64,000 bases of DNA from Apostichopus japonicus (lineage: Eukaryota > Echinodermata > Holothuroidea > Aspidochirotida > Stichopodidae). Under the pieces are notes generated by a model that had not been told where the DNA came from, ran no database searches, and saw only the letters and a program-made list of their open reading frames with translations. Below, in pieces: positions 12,601 through 28,076 of the stretch. A program made the translations under genes and the position numbers. The first letter of the stretch is position 1; every line of letters begins with the position of its first letter. The stretch spans positions 35,498,501 through 35,562,500 of the forward strand of contig NC_092568.1 in the NCBI RefSeq assembly GCF_037975245.1, in the 5' to 3' direction.

Positions 12601-15600
12601 AATATAGGAAATACATCAAATCTTTAATTTGTGTTTTTGTTTTCCAACCAAACTTTAACAGTGTAATTTGTGTGCACTGTACCGATCGAACTCTCTGTAT
12701 AATTGTTATAATGCCTTTGTGAATTTGATGGTAACAGACCTTTGTGTTTCTTATTTGTATTTACAAAATATATTTCATTTGATTTCTATGGATTAATATA
12801 GCGCATCTTCCTTTTGGTACTGTCCGTGCTTTCTTATAGCATGGTTCGTGAAGTGTGAGTCAACCCCCCCGGTTTGTTCTTAGAGGAAAAAGGCTGATAA
12901 AAGGAACAGAACAATATTTGATTGTGGTTGTTTTGTAGTAGCGTTATAGGAAACGACTGTTGCATCAAGTCTATATTAATAAGCATTGCGGTATATCAGT
13001 AATATGAATACCTCATCAAGGCTTGTGAATAGTTTTTGAATTGCGTATACCACAAACCTATACGATTTATCTTTAATTTGTATTTATTTGTGTATAATGT
13101 TAGGCTATACAGAGGAAAGAGACAAATACTGTTCCCAACTTATGTTTCAACCTCCCCCCCCCCCCCACCCACTTCCACCCGGGCCAAAAAAAAAGCTTTA
13201 AATATCTATGAAAAAGTGATAGGATTAAAACAAACAGAAACTTTATTTGTCTTTAAGAGAAAAAGAGTTTCTTCACATTGCGATAACTTTTTTTCATTTC
13301 TTTTCTCGTAAAATGAAAAACAAAAAGAAAAAAACAGAAGAACGACCGAAAACTTCTCCAATTGATTTTGGAATTAAAGGGAGACTTAACTCTCTTCGAG
13401 TTTAACCTTATGACGTCATGGTTGTCGAATGTTTTCGGCTTTTGTGTAGATTGACTTATTGATCTTCTCGATAGTATCTCGTTTAACCTAGCTTTTTTTT
13501 TTCTTCTTGTGTTTTTTCTCATCCATACATTGATGGACCCACGTCGAGAAAGTTGCTTAACGCCGTTGTTTCATTCCCCTTTATTCACACTACGTGTCAC
13601 AGCCCGAGGGCTTAAAAGTTGATTTTTCACCTCCAATTTCGAAGCAAGATGAATTCATGAAGGGGGCTACTTTTATCATAAATCCTTGTTTACTTCTTAT
13701 TTCATCGATCTTTTAGCTCTCAGGTATGTTCGGTATGCTTATCGTCACTGATTTATCAACCAATTTGCGCCCTCACCGATTAGCCCCAGAGAACTTAAAG
13801 CAGCTGTCAGTCCTTTCAAATTCCAGCTTTATTCAACCAGTAAATCATATGCATATACTTAACTGTATACAGAGCTAAGCTACATAGATTCCTATGGGAC
13901 TGAAATATATTGCTTCAGTTTTCAGTAGCTGTTTTTTCTACGTTATAAGCAGATACATGACATAGATAAGTATAAAGAGTTTTTATTCCACAAAATTCTA
14001 ACAAACTTGAGTTAACAATAATTATTAATCATTATTGCGGGATCACACATTCGATTGAAATTGTACACATCCACTTTGTAACGTCATAACGAAGAAAATT
14101 CAGGTACGAATTTTGTAAGATTTTTTTTTTAATTTGATAATGTGACTTATTTGTTCTCACGTATGCAATATATACTTCGATACTAAATAAATGACTTCTT
14201 AATGCACTTTGAAAGTTTATTTATCATTTTTTTTAAAGGAATTCATATGAAAAAAATGAATTCCAAGCGATTTTAGGGAAATACAATCGTTAGATGGAAA
14301 TTTCAATCCATGACATTTAGATTACATCATCTTCTAACTTATACGATTAGACCTTTGTTTCTTTTAGAAATTACGGGACATGTGAAACAATAGCTATGTT
14401 TAGTCTTCTTTCACAGCATTCAGATAGACTGACAAATATTTGGTTGCGTTTTTCACATCATCAACTTTACCTTTTGCCAGAAAACTATATGTTTACCTTT
14501 TGCTGCAATCAAAGATGTTTATAATCTATGAAATAATGTTGTTATCCATTCTAAACCAACCATTACAAATTTCGCCGACTAATTACGTTCATATAGTATA
14601 TTTGCATTCAGATGACTTTATGAAAAGATTTACTCAAAGTGGTTTTTAGATGACATTTGGAAAGAAATGACAAACAACAACAACAAATATCATTATTAAG
14701 TTTTCATTTTCATTTTTTTTTATACCAAGACTTGAAAGAGCTCCTCAAGTTTCCTATAAAAAAAACACACACTTTTTGACTGCTTTTCTGTTGTTGTTGT
14801 TATGTTCAATTCTTTACGAGAAAGCCTCTTTAAAATGGGGTCTTTCACCCTCACTACAGCATGGCAGAATGTGTAAGTGGTGACTGGGTGTAGCCAATGC
14901 CCCAGGCAAATCGCAACAACTAGGCTTCGTCAGACGCGTCGAACCAACAAACAGAAAATCTATTTTTTATTTATCTTTCATCTTTAATTCGAATTATCTT
15001 TCCCCTAGCCCCATCGATTTATTCAGAGTCATAGCTGTTTCTTATCATATTAAACTTTCTTTCTCTTTCGATGCAGCATTTGATTTCCCTCTTTTTTCTT
15101 AAAAAAAAAGAGATGTAGTTTCTTTAACTTCGTTATAGAATTGCCCGATATATTTTGCTGACTCGAATAAGTTTTAAATTTGGTTCTTCTTTTATGATTT
15201 TCTTCCTTATTTTCAAAATCATATAATCAATCTTTTAGTGCAAAAACCAATAGCTTATAGGTTGTTCGACTTTTAGGGGCCCTTTTCCCCTTATAATTTT
15301 AAAGCAGCTTTTGGGGTTTGGGGTGATTTTAATATTTCTGATTTCGATGTTACTCGATGAAAAGTGAAATAAAATTAATAAGTTCATTTGAAAACGAATA
15401 TTCATTAAACATGAATTGATAACTTTCATTTCAAAGTAAACGAACAAAAAGATTTTTTTTTAAAGTAGGAAAAATAAATTTTAAAAATGTCGCGATTTGC
15501 TTTTTGAATTTGAATTCGTAAATGATGCTGCTAAAAACTGTATTTATTAAGGAAAACAAGAAGAAAACTCAACAATGATGAAAAAAACATCTACTGCCAA

Positions 15601-16707
15601 AGGGGTTCTTTCAGTTAAAGCCAATATAAAATTTACGCAAGTTTGCGAAAATATTAAATACAACCATTCAGAATTTCTTTTATTTACCGTTTGTTCAATA
15701 AAATAAGATCATGTTGCATTTTGTATTTCTAAAGTAGAATATGATATTTTATGCATTATATTATTATAATGGGCTATTTTATGAATTATTAATTTATGAT
15801 TGCACTCTTCAGTGAATGGAATATGTACTCTAAAGAAGCATCTTCTCTTCTATGTGCAGCCTGGTCTATATAGTCATACAGGGAGCTCTGATCAACGGCT
15901 GTACCCAGTGCGACCGGGGGGGGGGGGGGGTCCGATCGATCTCTCTGTCTGGACCGCGATGTATATAACTTCATTCATGTTACCGTCTACTTGTGTTATA
16001 TACACATGGACAATACGATTTTATCACACTTTCCTTCAATCTGTGTTACACACACATTTTAAAATGGGTTTTTATCATTTAAATTGTATACAAAGTTCAT
16101 TATAACCAACATCAAATGTGGTATATCAATGTGCATTGAATTACGGAAGTGTATTTCCGTTAAAGACTATGTTTGTTAATTCAGTATACAGCCCCGGTGT
16201 ATACAGTATACTTATTCGATGTGGTGTATCGATGGGTGTCACCCACGCGCACTTTTTTTTTTAACATGTATCAGTTTTCAAGACATAAAATGCAATATGT
16301 TTATGAACATGGACAATCCAAATATGACTTAATTAGTATATATCACACTTCTCCTGGGCCAACTCTTCGTTTTCTGGGAAATAGCTATAGCATCCTACTA
16401 GACTGGTTCACTGGGTGGAGGTGAATGAGCGAGAAATAAATGAATCAAGAGCTGAATAGTTTATGGAATTTCAGCATGGATGCATGGAGTGGAATCGACA
16501 AATTTCATCAAAATGAGAAAATCAACATCAACTAAAATTTTTTTTTTAAATGTTCTTTTTTTATAAGTTTTAATATAAGTATATGGCTGAATTACTGCCC
16601 ATTGAACGCGTCATGAAAGGCCAACTTGTCAGCTATTCAGTGAGAGGTAGCATCTATTTTTTTATTTACATCTAACTACGACGGTGTAATGTTTGAAAAT
16701 GGAAAAG

Positions 16708-16743
<36 letters not shown>
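16708..16743. repeat. (TA)n array
   Basis: About 36 bp of perfect TA repeats. Confidence 0.95.
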
Positions 16744-16746
<3 letters not shown>

Positions 16747-18315
16747 AAAGGGGTAATAGAAGTCAATTTCGCGAAAACAGTTAGACGTATACAATTGGTC
16801 AGGTATATAAATGCATGGATGGATTAACGCCAGTTCTCCAACAGTTAAGGCAGTAAAAAGAAAGTTCACTTTCAAAACTTTGATTGCCACGTTTAAAGAT
16901 AGAAACACTCATCTCATGCCACTTCACGAGAATCGATAATTTAGACAAAAGAACCACTTTCAGTTAAAATGTTTTATTGGCTGATTAAGAGAGGCAAAGT
17001 GGGGAGGGAGGGGGGCTTTTTCGGACAAGATTATCAGAGCTGTTGGATAGTTTAAGGGTATAATTACCTGATTAGTAAAAATTGAACGATCTTCTATCGG
17101 GCAACCGCAGACCACTTAGCAGAAATGGCCATAAGAGAGAGAAGAATTATCCCTCAAGTGTCAATAAAAAAGGGAGAAAGCGGATTTAATTAAACCACCG
17201 GCGTTCTTGATCAAGACTTTAACATCTTCACTTGAACTAAGTCCTAATACCGCAATAAAAGTAACAAGAAGAAGATGGGGGAGGGTGGAGGGGGAGAGGG
17301 TGGGCAGATGAGGTTATAACTTAGGCTATATGTGATCATTGAATAGTGAATATTGCTATTTTACACTCTTTCAGCTCTGATTCTTCTGCCGATATCACGG
17401 TGTCATGAATATTCAAACATCAACTTCTGATTGTCTTCTATAATACATGAGAGTAAAACATGATCGACTGAGTATTAATATATCAATTTCATGTGACGAC
17501 TTTGTTGTTACAATGTGACATCATTTCCACCAGAACAACAAACAAAAGAAAGCAAAACAAAAACCAAGCACGACAAATTAGAAAAAAAGAAGTTGGGTGT
17601 TTTCATGACCATAGTCTACTCCGAACAATAGTCTACTCTGATCAATATGAACACATGTTACCAGTTCAGACTGACAGTGAAGGGTACGGGATATATGGAT
17701 GAAGAAGTTTTACTTTGTTAGTAGAGATCGGGTACTTTTAGCGTTACTAAATGGAACTCGTTTCTTCAGCTTCCTCCTAAGGAAACCTTGCAAATTGTTT
17801 GCCCAAATAGGAGACCTTAAATTTCACACTTTCAGCGTAGGCCTAAAGACTTTACAAGACAAGCCTTACAGATTGCGAAAACGTTGGTTTTGACTTAGCA
17901 GTATTTGGCTAAGATCATGTGTAGTATCTGTTCCCTTTCGAGGGGAATGGTGATACACACCCGGCGATGACCACACAGTCACAGTCTCGATGCAAGGGGA
18001 CTGGGGTTGAAAGCGGATGAGTCGTTCGGTAGTTTGGTTTTCGTGCCCAGGTTCTTTCCTGGGAGACTTTTCCTTAAAAAAGTATCTATTAAAACAACAT
18101 TTAGAGAATAAAATAATTTTTTAAGACTTAATATAGAAAAATAAATTATACAATTTGTAAGGGATAGATGGGAGGGAGTTTGGAGTATTGGTACTTTTGC
18201 ATCACCTAACTCCCCACCCCCCTTCCCACTTTCCCGTCATGTCTCTCATTTACTCATGCGGCATTGTAATGGAGTCTGAATTCATCCAATATATATATAT
18301 ATTGAATATAGATAT

Positions 18316-18348
18316 ACTAGTGTTCCACTAGTCTCAACTAGTCTCAAC
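18316..18348 (-). repeat. Second copy of the ACTAGT-palindrome repeat
   Basis: This segment is the reverse complement (30 of 33 bases) of 56932-56964. Its ACTAGTGTTCCACTAGT is a 7-bp-arm hairpin with a TTC loop. It too is surrounded by short TA-rich tracts (18289-18302 and 18350-18368). The long palindrome of the other copy is absent. Confidence 0.7.
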
Positions 18349-19504
18349 CTATATAGATATAGATATATGTACCTGTCCCACTGTGTCACGGATATGAACT
18401 GATGGAAACCAGCTTAGTATATACTACGGAGTTCGTCTTGTAATCCGTTTGAGTCGGTGAATGACTCGCCTAAGCCATCAGCACTTATACGACATCACAT
18501 AACAATAGGAGGATCAAAGACACGAAAGATGTATGCCTCAGGGCAGCTCATGGGCCCGTAGTATTGAAAACTATCGTTGATTCTCAGGGATTTAGTGGCC
18601 ATTAACAATGAGATATTGAAACAAAACGACCCAAGAATCATCATTAACAATGGTGTGTTTTTATTCAGGTATCAACAGCAGATAATGGTTGTATTTTACC
18701 GTAAATCCTTCATCTTTAGTAAAAAAAAAAGCCGTTTTGGGACCGATTCTCTCAAAAGGGACTGATGAGTTTGTAGTAAACGTAATTTGCAGTTTTCTTT
18801 TTTACGAAATAACAAAAGAACCACTCCGGGTTATATACCCTCTTACAAGGATCTTCATCTTGCTATCCCCTTTGTTTGATTTAAATCCAACTGAAAACAA
18901 ATACGGATTATGATAAATAAAAATTGAAACTCTAGTAGTGCCGATTTGATGAAAAGATTTATTCTGTGTGTTGTGGATTTATCGTCAAAACAAAGGCGAG
19001 AAAAAAAAGAGAGAGAAGATTATCAACGTTAATTGGGCCGATTTAAACCCTTTATTAAATCCTAACCTTAATTTCGTTTTGGTTTTAATATTTTATATAA
19101 TTAGCTAGTGTATGAACAATTACAAGGGCAATTAAGATTGCTAAACTGTAGCAAATATGTATAAAAGTTTAGAACACGAGAGAGCGAGCGAGAGAGAGTA
19201 ACATGGAAAGTGATAACCGCGATGAGCCCTATACAGTTGGGTATATGTTATTGAGTGGCTAATATAGATTAAGGTACTACATGAATGGCGTGTGGCCCAA
19301 CGTTGTTTACGTCTAGCAGAGTCCGTTTCATCGACTTTTTACAAGGACATTCTCTCAAGCGAGAAGTCGAAAGGCCAATGCCCCCGCTGCCCCCATCTGT
19401 TTACGTCGTGTTATGGTACAAACAGCTATTGTGGGAGGACAACTAGATTCCTTCATAACAATATCTCTCATTGAGAAGTTGCCATCGATCGGTGGATGAA
19501 ACTG

Positions 19505-19560
19505 AACTGATCAAAGATCAAAACAACGTCGACGAGAGGAAACCAACTCGGTCAAAGATC
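19505..19560. promoter_or_regulatory. Cluster of TCF/LEF- or HNF4-like sites
   Basis: Three ATCAAAG/TCAAAGATC motifs within about 50 bp (CTGATCAAAGATCAAAAC and GGTCAAAGATCGAG). Such spacing is compatible with TCF/LEF or nuclear-receptor sites, but no target gene is in view. Confidence 0.2.
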
Positions 19561-21243
19561 GAGATGTGATACATATGTATAATCAACTTTAGCTATACTA
19601 TCTCGAAGGACGTTATCCAGGTACACTATGGCGTGCAGGAATAGGCCTATTGTGTGTTGTTGCATGGCGGTGTTAATTTTATATTTAACTGTATAGTAAG
19701 CTATAGAGTTCCGATCTTTATGCCGTATGGACAGTTAACTTTTGTTATCACAGGGACCCACCTACACGTTAATTCCAAGGGCCTCTACTTTTATCTCACT
19801 ATTTATATTTATTTGTAATATTTACTTTCGTGTATTTTTTACTGGATTTTTTAATAAACGTAATAATAAACTTAATATACAATTTAAGATTCATCATTTA
19901 TGTTATATTTCCCTCTGTACCATAAAAACTGTTGTCTTACATAAACATATATATACATGGCTGACGAAGACGAAAGAGGGATAAGAGAATGGGCTGGCTG
20001 TAGCCCCGGTTCCCGAGTCTAATAGGGGTCCAGGGTATGGGTAAGGATGGATAAAATACGCCCATTAGTACCATTAGTTTTTGAAAGACTCCAATTTATT
20101 GGGAATTTTCGGAAAATGGCGATATCCATCCGATTAACTTGTGATTGGGTACTCTTGTCTACACCAACTTGATGAATCATCAAAGCCTTTTATGATTTTA
20201 TGAGAAGTTTGCATTGACATATATTTGCTATGACTTAGAGGTCATCAGCCTGAAATGCACCCCTCGCCCCCCCCCCCCCCGTGGCTAAGAGTGTATTGAT
20301 TAGGCAATGTCTCAATGTAGCGAAGTGTTTTGATGCGGTGACAAAACATACTGAAGTTTGGAGAAGAGTGACTATTTTTGTTGACTGTCCAACATTTAAT
20401 TTGGCTAGTTTCATTGATGCCCTTAGATATACATGGATCCTCTTCACTCTTGTGATCCTACTCAAGATTTCGCAATGTATTACGTCATACCGCTATAAAC
20501 CCCCTCCCCTAACCAAACCGGGATGTATATTGGATTCAAAGGTTTCTCATTAAAACAAACTTTCAAAAAACCCAGGATTGACATTTTTTGAAACTTTACA
20601 AGTTCACGTAATCACCTCTAGGATAGAAGATTCCTTCTCTTTTCTGGAAAGTTTCAAATTACAAAAGGGCAGATTTTCTCTTGGGTTATTTCAACCACTG
20701 CACAGAAATCTTTTCACTGGTTTATAGGAAACCTGTCCAGTGACGTAAACTCTATTCAACAATGCAAAGAAGCTTGCCAACATTGGTATGATTACCAAAG
20801 GATTTAGACGTAAATCTTAAAAAGAGATGCTTTCGTTCAAAGGGTTAATTTTCAAAATCGTTCTGTTTCGGTTGTTAACGACAGGATTTCTTTTTTATCA
20901 TTCCAAGACTTGTAAGTAGCACATGTATATTGAGTAAACTGGTAACCATTGTATTACACATGTAATCCAGCTGGTTCTTCCTCTTAAAAAAACCCCCAAA
21001 TCACCTAAGCCTTGGTCAAACATTAAAAGGAGAGCAAAAAAGAGAGAATATTTACTGAGGTTTCACCCCTTCAGGATATTGGTCATTGAGAGAATAGTCC
21101 TACACTCACTCACAAGAAAAGGAGAGAGAGAAAAAGAAGTTTTCTAAGCATAAATCGGGTTAAACATAATAGGTTCGGATCTTGCTTTCTTATATTGGCT
21201 ATTGTTATTTTAGTGATTACGTCTAAGTTGAGATTATACCAAC

Positions 21244-21320
21244 GGTGTGGGCGCAATCGCTAAGGGATAAGCTTACTCCGAAGTTGAAGATTTGGGGGTT
21301 CCCATCACACGAGGGGAAAT
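21244..21320 (+). repeat. Possible tRNA-derived SINE head before a (TA)n tract
   Basis: The segment has a tRNA-like layout: GTGTGGGCGCAATCGCTAAG resembles a degenerate A box and D arm, and TTTGGGGGTTCCCATCACAC resembles a degenerate T arm and B box about 35 nt later, ending in a partly complementary acceptor end. The B box lacks the canonical TTCGA, so it is not a functional tRNA. It is followed directly by the long (TA)n array. Confidence 0.35.
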
Positions 21321-21336
21321 AGTATCCAAATCGACG

Positions 21337-21609
<273 letters not shown>

Positions 21610-24600
21610 ATGAAACAATAATAATAACAGTAACAATAACAACAACCACGACCACAACAGCAACAATAATAGTGTTAACAATTAATGTTGATCATAATAT
21701 AATCTTAATCAATATGATCATTAATAATAAAGTAAAACACATTGGCATGAGTGGAATTTCTTCTCTTCCTGTGATATTGCCTTGAAGTTTTGGGATTTTC
21801 CTACAGTAATTTAGCATTATTCACATATACTATTATCTTCATTTTCTATATTAAACATCCAAGGAATGTGTGTATATATTAATTACCAATCATAATTTCT
21901 GTTCTATAAAGATAAGAATACATTTATTACAGGCAAATTCTGTATATAAACATTAGTGTTTGATTGTTGATATCTGTATCTTTAATTGTTTGTTGTCTTA
22001 CCTTATTTTTAATTTTGAGTTGTATAAATATGATCGAAAAATAACCCAAACAAATGAAGAAGAAAAAAAAAGGAAAAAGCGAGAAAGACAGTAAAATGTT
22101 AAATGCGTCTCTTGTGTAGTTTTAGGTTTAAAAAAGTGCGTGTGTGTATTTACGGGGGAGGGTTGGTTTGGGGGTGAGGTGTAGCTTAGAACTAAATTTG
22201 TTGGACTTCATCCTCTGTATGAATTATTCTTAGAGACTATCAAAGATAACATTTCTGAAGGTTTCGAATTATGTGTGTATTCAATTTTCCGAAATTAACA
22301 CAGATAGCCAAGTTGGTGTAAAGAAAAAAAGGGGGGGGGGGTGGCAGATACACGATGTAAAATCACGACAATTGGAGATCGTGAGTTAGTAATATGTTGT
22401 AAGTAAAATAAAACCACCTTAGAACTTTGAAATTGACTTATAAGAAGCCATGATTGCCCTACTTGTAACTGAAATGATATCATTCATTATAACCACTTGG
22501 TATTTTCTCCATCCTATTATAAACTCAATGGAAGAACAAACCGCGTCCAATTCAACAACTAAAGGGCTTTTGGAAACGAGAAGAAGCTATTCTGTAAAGT
22601 GATTATAACATTGAAGACGTATCTCTTTATAGGGACACTGTGTAAAAGGAACAAAAGGGGTTGATCAGCGGGGCATTTAGGGGTGCTTGTAGGGCAAGAT
22701 TAAACTCCCTGTTGGGCACGAATGGGTTTACAAGAAACTCTCTGGAGTTTGACAACAACGGGTCGATTTAGATAGTAGGCCCTGGTAATTAAGTGCACGG
22801 TATGAATAATTGAGGTGCTTTTGTTATTTTCGAGTGGTAAACAACTTGTAAGACCTTTGTTTGACATGTTCGGCAGGTAAGTGGGCGGTCAATGGTCCAC
22901 GAGAAGGGGCTCAATATCCCAATTTATCCATGGCATAATATATAGAGTGAGAGGTGGAGAGAGAGAGAGTTTGGCCGAAGGGAAAACAAATAATCTAGAT
23001 TTGAACAAGGGAACTTATTATAACGTTTAATACCCGCAATAGGATCATCATGGCCTATTGAATAGGAGAGGAAGAAAAGAAACGGACAGGAAAATGTCAA
23101 AGTTATAGGAGAAGAGTGGACCAAACGCTACAGAAAGAATTATCCGAAACAAGGATTATGGATTGTGATGGAGGGGGGTGTATAGCTGTATAGTTGCGGT
23201 TCAAGTGCGAAGCAGATGTTTGCAATTCGTAATCATACCTTTAGGGAGTATACGGTACCGTGTAGTTGAAATCTCAACCAAGAAAAAAAGAGAAAAAAGG
23301 GGGTTATACTAGATTATAGAACAACTTAGAAACCTTTGGGCTATCATTTAAGAGCATATCTCATCTTGGCTTATCAAAGAATCACGATCGTGACATGCGC
23401 GTTATCATCTGGGAATCTCTCTTCTTCCAATTTTCATCTTTTGGTCTCAGAAATTCAAATGATGCCTGCCAAAATATGAAAAAAAGGGGTCGAAAGGAAC
23501 AATTCACAGGTATAGCCTCTGGAAAAGAATGTCCTAGTTAGAAAAATATCGAAATTTTTGCCTGTTTGACCCAAATACCGTGGATGTTATATTTCCCCTT
23601 TTATACGTGATTTAAGAAATAGGATGATATAACTGATGTACTTTTCAAAAGAGTTCAGTTGTTGAAGTTTAGAAATCCACGCTGTAAGGATAGTCTTAAA
23701 AACTGGCAACAATTTATATAAGATCAGCTTCTCACAGGGCCGAGCCTTTTCTGTTTTCTTCCAGGTACCATCTCTCTCTCTCTCTCTTTGACTTGGTATA
23801 TATGATTTTCACGGCATAATCTACTACCAATATTTTCAGGTAACGTTTAGGCAATGACACAGACAGACAGAAGGACAGACATTACAGACAGATATATAAG
23901 AACGAATCATTTAAATCTGATGCATGGAGAAGAAGAACAATGTGTACATATTTGCGATGCAAACGGCAGCCGGCTCGACGAGTCTCCAATGAGCGATAAG
24001 TGAGTGCGAAGGAATAGGGGATGCCCCCTTTTCTCCTTGTACCAACTTTCATAACTTTGAAAATAATTATCAGCAAACGACATGGAATCCTCAGTTGGAA
24101 TTCATGTTTGGTGTGAATGACTTCCTGTCATATTTACACTCAAAGCCTAACAAGAACTTTTCCAACCTCACCCTATAATTACCCCTCCCCCTCCCCTCCT
24201 CTCCCCTCATTTCCCTCTCCTCTCCCCCTCCCCTACCCCTCCTCTCCCCCTCGCCTCCAGAGCCTCAAGAAAGAAAAATCAGCGCAAATATTTTTTTAAG
24301 AGACACGTAGTCGGTATGACGCTAATGGTACTCGCCTTGTATATATGCCACCGTTTTGATTCAAATGTCGGTTACAGGATGAACATTTGTAGCATTCTTG
24401 GTAGATGGGCCTCAAATTTTTTCAATTCTTTGCTTACATTAACTATCAAGTGGGATATTAGTACATAGCTACAGTCCTCAAGTTACACATAACAGGCATT
24501 TATGTACGAGTAATTTAAGCACGAGAGGAGGCCATGCTGTAGAAAACGTTCGAATAAAAATTCATATCATTTATAAGGTAACATTTTATTTTGTGTCATA

Positions 24601-27090
24601 CTTTCTATTAAGCGATTTTTGTTGTTAACATTTGTGGAAGGATATGGGTTAAAGCAAGTCATTGATTGAATGTAGGGAAGTAGCGAAACATTGCTGTGAG
24701 AACTGTAAAAATATGTACAAAGGAGGTCCGTGCTAGACCATCAGTCAGGGGCCTAACCAGCTTTCCACGAGACAGCAACTAAAATGTTCGATCTCGTTTT
24801 GGACATTTTTATCTGTGACTGGAGAAACGAGTCTCTACTATGCCTTGTTATATGCATTAAATAGGTCATCTAGCTTCATGTATATGCATGATCAGATGTA
24901 TATGTACTACACAAGTACTAAGTGTAGTGCACCTTCTCATATATCGCCGCGTACGACATCAGTTTCACGACATAGATTCGTATATGTTTCAACAAAAAGG
25001 AACCGTAGCGTATCCCCCCGCCAAGTAAAACTATGTAAAGTACACAAATGTGCTCCAAGATACATTTCTTGTTAAATTTCAATATCACCAATCTTGCCAT
25101 CTGTAAGAACAATATGGTAAGTTAAGTATAGAAGAGTGCAACACTATGTCAATAATACAAGTGAATGAGATGATTGCCATGGTGATGGATGCTTTCACAC
25201 GTCTATAAAAGGGCCCTCATAATTGGCCACTTTTGAGCAGATGTGCCACTTCATGATCACCTTTCTTTACTCATCGTGGGTAAGTCTGTGTCGCTTCATT
25301 TACCGAACGACTTATCACACGGCCAACTTATTTCAGGATATTGTCACGAGAAAACCACTTCAGATCTTCACTTCGGTAGCTGTTTAGGGCGTTAATACTC
25401 AGTGTATACACAGATAAGGCGTGTAAGTACTTGGAGTGTTGTTAGTATAAATTACAAGGATTTAAATCTCGAGTGGTGAAAACCTTGTTCTATAATGAGA
25501 TGATCCTTAAAACAAACCTCAATACACACCTGCGTTATACCTGGCGTGAGTCATGGGAGGTCATTTGGACTTGCTCAAGTCATTTCACAGTGCTTTCAAA
25601 GTATTCCTCTACTTTTCCATATCCCAGCACTTTACGTATGTGCGATTAAACGTAGGCCTATATAGCATTCATATACACCGTGGAAATGTTACCATTGACC
25701 AGGGACGCTGTTACAGGTTCGAGATGAGAGAGGGCAGGGAAGGGCGAGGCCACTGATATTGAAATAAGAGTCTGTGGCGGCACAAGGCGCGTGCGGAATC
25801 GCGACTGTGTCAGAAACATTGCGGGTTATGGCTCCTCCCGTCCCGGCCCCCTCCCCTTGCATCGGGAGTCAATTCGACTAGTTTAGCTTCATTGATTTTA
25901 AGCAGCTAGGTTGTGATTCATAAAATAACATAATGCAGACTTAAAGCTGTCAGATCAGGGAGCTGTTGACAACTCTTTGGTCAGATTTACTTTAAAGCTG
26001 ATATCTGAGTTTTATTGTAACTTTTTCGATAATCGGGCTCAGTCATGTAGCCTTATATTCACATATAGGTCGAGTGGGATACTCTAAATTACATCAATTT
26101 AGTGGCTTATTTGTATCTATAAATATCAATAAATATGTCGTCATGCATGTAATTATGTATACTGGTCTATATGTGGTAGAGATAACTGTCATGAACTTTC
26201 CCAGACAGCAATGAAATACTTCATTCCTTTTGAGAGATATCATAGATTGTTATGTTTCTTCACACTCGAGGCTGACGACTTCATCAAGTCTAAATATGAC
26301 ATCATCAACCCACATGGTATGCAATTTCTAATGTTGTTTCTTTATTTATTACAGTGTTCATTTTCTGTAATGGATATGGGTTTAAATGCTGAATCCAAAA
26401 TACTGCCCCCCCCCCCTTAATGGTGATCAATACCATGAACAATCTACTATGAGAATGATCAGAAAGGCGAAGAGAAAGAGAAAATATAAGGTTTCAGATC
26501 CTAGTGGCATTATGACATCACAAATTAAAAAAATACAAGCTCCCAGACATATATAACTAGGATATCTCCCAAATGGAACCAAATATTCCACAGCTGTTTG
26601 AATGAGTTGTTCTTCACAAAGATCTCTGTCATACAAGCCAAAGATGATGTTTGGGCTTGTGTTCCCTTTTAGGTTATACGAGGTTTGTAATAACTCCTAC
26701 GTATAAAATGCATAAAATGATCATGGATCTTGAATCTCCCGACGTAACAAGATAATGACATCTCTGGCAATCCTTTTCTTATTCCTTTAAAAATGTTGTG
26801 GCACACATCAATTTTATCGCCCTTTCGACTTGTCTGACCTGACAACAAAGGTACAAACCGGCGTGAATTTATCTTGACACATGATTGGTGAAAGTATGTA
26901 TAAATCACCAAAGCACAACGCCGTCTCATAGGAACAATAGCGCTGTCGATTATCACTGACTGGCGCTGAAACTTGAAAAATAGTGGGCGGTATTGCATAT
27001 TCTCTGATAGGCTCTGTACTCTGCCAAAGCTGTGGCCTCTGCAATAACAATCAACATTCGGAAAAGGGAAAAAGAAAGAAATATATATAC

Positions 27091-27208
<118 letters not shown>

Positions 27209-28076
27209 TATGTAACGGATCTTATCTGTAACGACTAGTAGTAATTATTGCGAAATATAGTAATCTATAGCAAACACTGACTAGTCTTTGTCTTGCATGT
27301 AGTTGTAATATATTAGTCGCAAAATATCATCACGGTTGAGTGTGCCCCAAATAACACAAGTTCATGAAAATTTGGCTAATTTTACGTTCTTTGGAGTTAC
27401 AGTCAGAAAGAGAGATGGCTCCATTTATTCGTCACCTGACATATCCCATTTCAAAACAATGTCGCTATTTATTTCCAAAATACCACGGGTCGCGAGAAAC
27501 ATGCGTAGGTCACATGGCTGTAAATAGCAAAACTGCCGCTCAAATAAGGGTTGCCCATGATTGATTTATTTATTTAGTTGTCTCATTCTATGTCAAAACT
27601 TGCGAAACAGAATAAATCTGTTCCCAAAGATAAAAAGACGTTCCGATTGGCTCGTAAATGACGTATACACAAATCAATGTCAAGTTAATGGGGCTCACTG
27701 TTGGACAAGTTACAGGTGTGTAGCCTACTACGTAAATTATGATTAATGCATGACGTCAAAAGAAAAAAAAATAAACTTGATGAGTTGGTGACGCAGGGGC
27801 GTATCCGGGATTTTCTAACCAGAGGGGCGCGAATGACTATCTATAAGCGGAGCGCCACCATCGGTGAGGAGTGTGATGCATAGTGGAAGTAGGCGGTAAA
27901 GACAAGAGAGAAACATAGGCGTGGGAACAGGGGGATGGGGTGGGGGATTGCCCTCACTTTCCTTTTTTAGCTAGGGAAGGATTCCACGGCAGTGCTTTAT
28001 CACTCACCTGGATCTTTGAACAATCTCCGGATTTACTGTCCTAAAATTAAATGTGTCACCAAAAAGGATAATTAAT

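Larger units (their letters stand above)
9613..21240. other. AT-rich gene-free stretch
   Basis: Mostly unique AT-rich DNA with C/G runs at 13146-13157, 15917-15930 and 20268-20280. The short open frames lack codon structure. No exon or RNA gene recognised. Confidence 0.55.
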
